Assembly (NCBI GenBank): GCA_947501845.1 | Contig: CANMXP010000017.1 | Location: 40,652-104,651 of the forward strand | Direction of reading: 5' to 3' | DNA from: an uncultured Flavobacteriaceae bacterium | GTDB lineage: Bacteria; Bacteroidota; Bacteroidia; Flavobacteriales; Flavobacteriaceae | Length of the DNA stretch: 64,000 nucleotides | Shown here: positions 62,925 to 64,000 of the stretch, one piece after another | How positions within the stretch are numbered: the first letter of the stretch is position 1 | How the letters are laid out: each line of letters starts with the position of its first letter | The notes under the pieces: generated by a model | Database searches by the model: none | Told to the model about the DNA's origin: nothing | Seen by the model: only the letters and a program-made list of their open reading frames with translations | Translations under genes and position numbers: made by a program

Positions 62925-64000
62925 ATGCAAGATTTTCTGAGATTACAGACTTTATATGGAATAAAAAATAGTCTACGCAAAACATGTTATTGTGTTTTTT
63001 TACTAGCATTTTGTACAATGGTCAATGCTCAGCATATCCCATACCTTAAAAAGGAAAAGAACAAAGCCCAGCTTATAGTAGATAACAAGCCATTTCTTAT
63101 GCTGGGAGGTGAACTGTCCAATTCCGCCAGTGGGAGCATCTCATTAATGTCACCAGGGGATAAATACGTCCCCAGAAAAACCTACGCCATGGTAAATGGG
63201 AGTTTGGGAAACGATACAGCTTATGATATGGCTTATAAAGGCTCTATTTGGCAGCAGATGGTCGACTTAAACGTTAACACTGTTTTAGCAGCAGTTTCTT
63301 GGCAAATGATAGAACCTGTGGAAGGCCAGTTCGATTTTTCAATTGTAGATGCGATGATCGAAGGAGCAAGAGAAAAAAAGCTTAAGCTAATTCCACTGTG
63401 GTTCGGGTCATGGAAAAACGGAATGTCTGGTTATGTGCCGCTTTGGCTTAAGAAAGATTACAAAAGATTTCCAAGAACAAAGATAAAAGATAAAGGCAGT
63501 GTAGAAGTCGTTTCTACGTTTAGTGAAGAAGCTTTAAAAGCAGATGCAAAAGCTTTTACTGCGCTTATGCAGCATATCAAAAAAGTAGATAGAGAGCATA
63601 GAACAGTGATCATGGTACAGGTAGAAAATGAGGTAGGTATCCTTGGAGATTCTCGAGACCGTTCCAAGGTAGCAGAAAAAGCATTTAATAGCCCAGTACC
63701 ACAAAAACTGATGGACTACCTTATAAAAAATAAAAAATCATTAGTCAATGATTTGGAAACCTTATGGGCTTCAACGGGCTATAAAAAATCTGGAAGCTGG
63801 GCAGAGGTTTTTGGATCTGGTATCTGGACAGATCTTGTATTCACATCATGGCAGTATGCAACGTACATGAACCATGTAGCACAAAAAGGAAAAGAAGCGT
63901 ATAACTTGCCCATGTTTGTTAACGCATGGTTGGAGTATGAAGACAGGCCAAATCCAGGAGGATTCCCAACAGGAGGCCCATTACCTCGAGTTATGGATGT
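62925..64000 (+). CDS. GH35/GH42-like beta-glycosidase, C-terminus beyond right edge
   Basis: The ATG at 62925 opens a 358-codon frame that stays open to the right edge. A signal peptide (cleaved near MVNAQ, residue 40) is followed by the TIM-barrel start FLMLGGELSNSASG and MVDLNVNTVLAAVSWQMIEPVEGQFDFS, with WFGSWKNGM. The acid/base candidate is VQVENEVG (Glu236). This pattern is that of GH35/GH42-like enzymes (DUF5597-type beta-galactosidase-like). The catalytic nucleophile lies outside the window, so the substrate is not settled. Confidence 0.85.
   Translation, partial: MQDFLRLQTLYGIKNSLRKTCYCVFLLAFCTMVNAQHIPYLKKEKNKAQLIVDNKPFLMLGGELSNSASGSISLMSPGDKYVPRKTYAMVNGSLGNDTAYDMAYKGSIWQQMVDLNVNTVLAAVSWQMIEPVEGQFDFSIVDAMIEGAREKKLKLIPLWFGSWKNGMSGYVPLWLKKDYKRFPRTKIKDKGSVEVVSTFSEEALKADAKAFTALMQHIKKVDREHRTVIMVQVENEVGILGDSRDRSKVAEKAFNSPVPQKLMDYLIKNKKSLVNDLETLWASTGYKKSGSWAEVFGSGIWTDLVFTSWQYATYMNHVAQKGKEAYNLPMFVNAWLEYEDRPNPGGFPTGGPLPRVMD

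Overview
The window is chromosomal DNA from a member of the Bacteroidota, almost certainly family Flavobacteriaceae and probably marine or surface-living. The evidence is the low G+C content, type IX secretion (T9SS) sorting domains of both type A and type B, a SusC/SusD pair with a FecI/FecR-like regulatory pair, several TAnnTTTG-type promoters, a tRNA gene without an encoded CCA, and a zeaxanthin-type carotenoid operon. No species-level claim is possible from sequence reading alone.

Layout. (1) 1-12482 is a surface-protein locus. It holds a left-truncated IgGFc-binding/PKD/thrombospondin-3 protein, a 1638-residue choice-of-anchor-L protein with about 11 tandem repeats, and an 1111-residue beta-propeller protein with about 4 related repeats; the last two end in type B T9SS domains. 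A serine beta-lactamase-like lipoprotein lies between those two. (2) 12511-19510 is mostly housekeeping: an ABC-2 transporter, an unassigned protein with kinase-like motifs, a pRiA4b ORF-3-like protein, heme A synthase, a GNAT, the CCA-adding enzyme and a Sua5/YrdC enzyme. (3) 19632-31955 is a cell-surface glycan cluster. It has an FkbM methyltransferase, GT2 enzymes, a WaaP/InaA-like kinase, a sugar dehydratase/epimerase, a DegT aminotransferase, a polytopic glycosyltransferase-like protein, a broken GT copy, UDP-galactopyranose mutase with a divergent galactofuranosyltransferase candidate, and a GT9 heptosyltransferase-like protein. (4) 32030-37683 is a run of small units: dapD, a small secreted protein, ruvX, def, a DUF5606 protein, a Crp/Fnr regulator, an unusual lipoprotein and a TlpA-like thioredoxin.

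(5) 37658-42080 is a complete-looking operon read leftwards: a CarH/LitR-type B12-dependent photoreceptor regulator, then crtI, crtB, crtZ and a lycopene cyclase. Together they would convert phytoene precursors to beta-carotene and zeaxanthin, probably in response to light. (6) 42344-44967 holds an ECF41-type sigma factor with its C-terminal regulatory extension, followed by an azoreductase and a cupin, which looks like a redox-response unit. (7) 45122-46851 holds a CDF transporter, tRNA-Leu(GAG), the 3' end of another tRNA that may mark an integration border, and about 700 bases without genes.

(8) 46852-64000 is a polysaccharide utilisation locus (PUL) that runs off the right edge. It has a sigma factor and a divergent FecR, an STN-containing SusC, SusD, a CRTAC1-like secreted protein and a secreted vanadium-haloperoxidase/PAP2 enzyme. 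Three tandem alpha/beta hydrolases follow, of which the middle one has lost its catalytic Ser and His. A two-domain lipoprotein and a GH35/GH42-like glycosidase (partial) close the window. The substrate is not readable from the sequence; the esterase-like and glycosidase genes suggest an acylated, galactose-containing or related algal glycan. The most unusual points are the inactivated hydrolase in the triplet, the haloperoxidase inside a PUL, the tandem-repeat insertion beside the control motif of the ECF41 sigma factor, and the intact CarH residues in front of the carotenoid genes.
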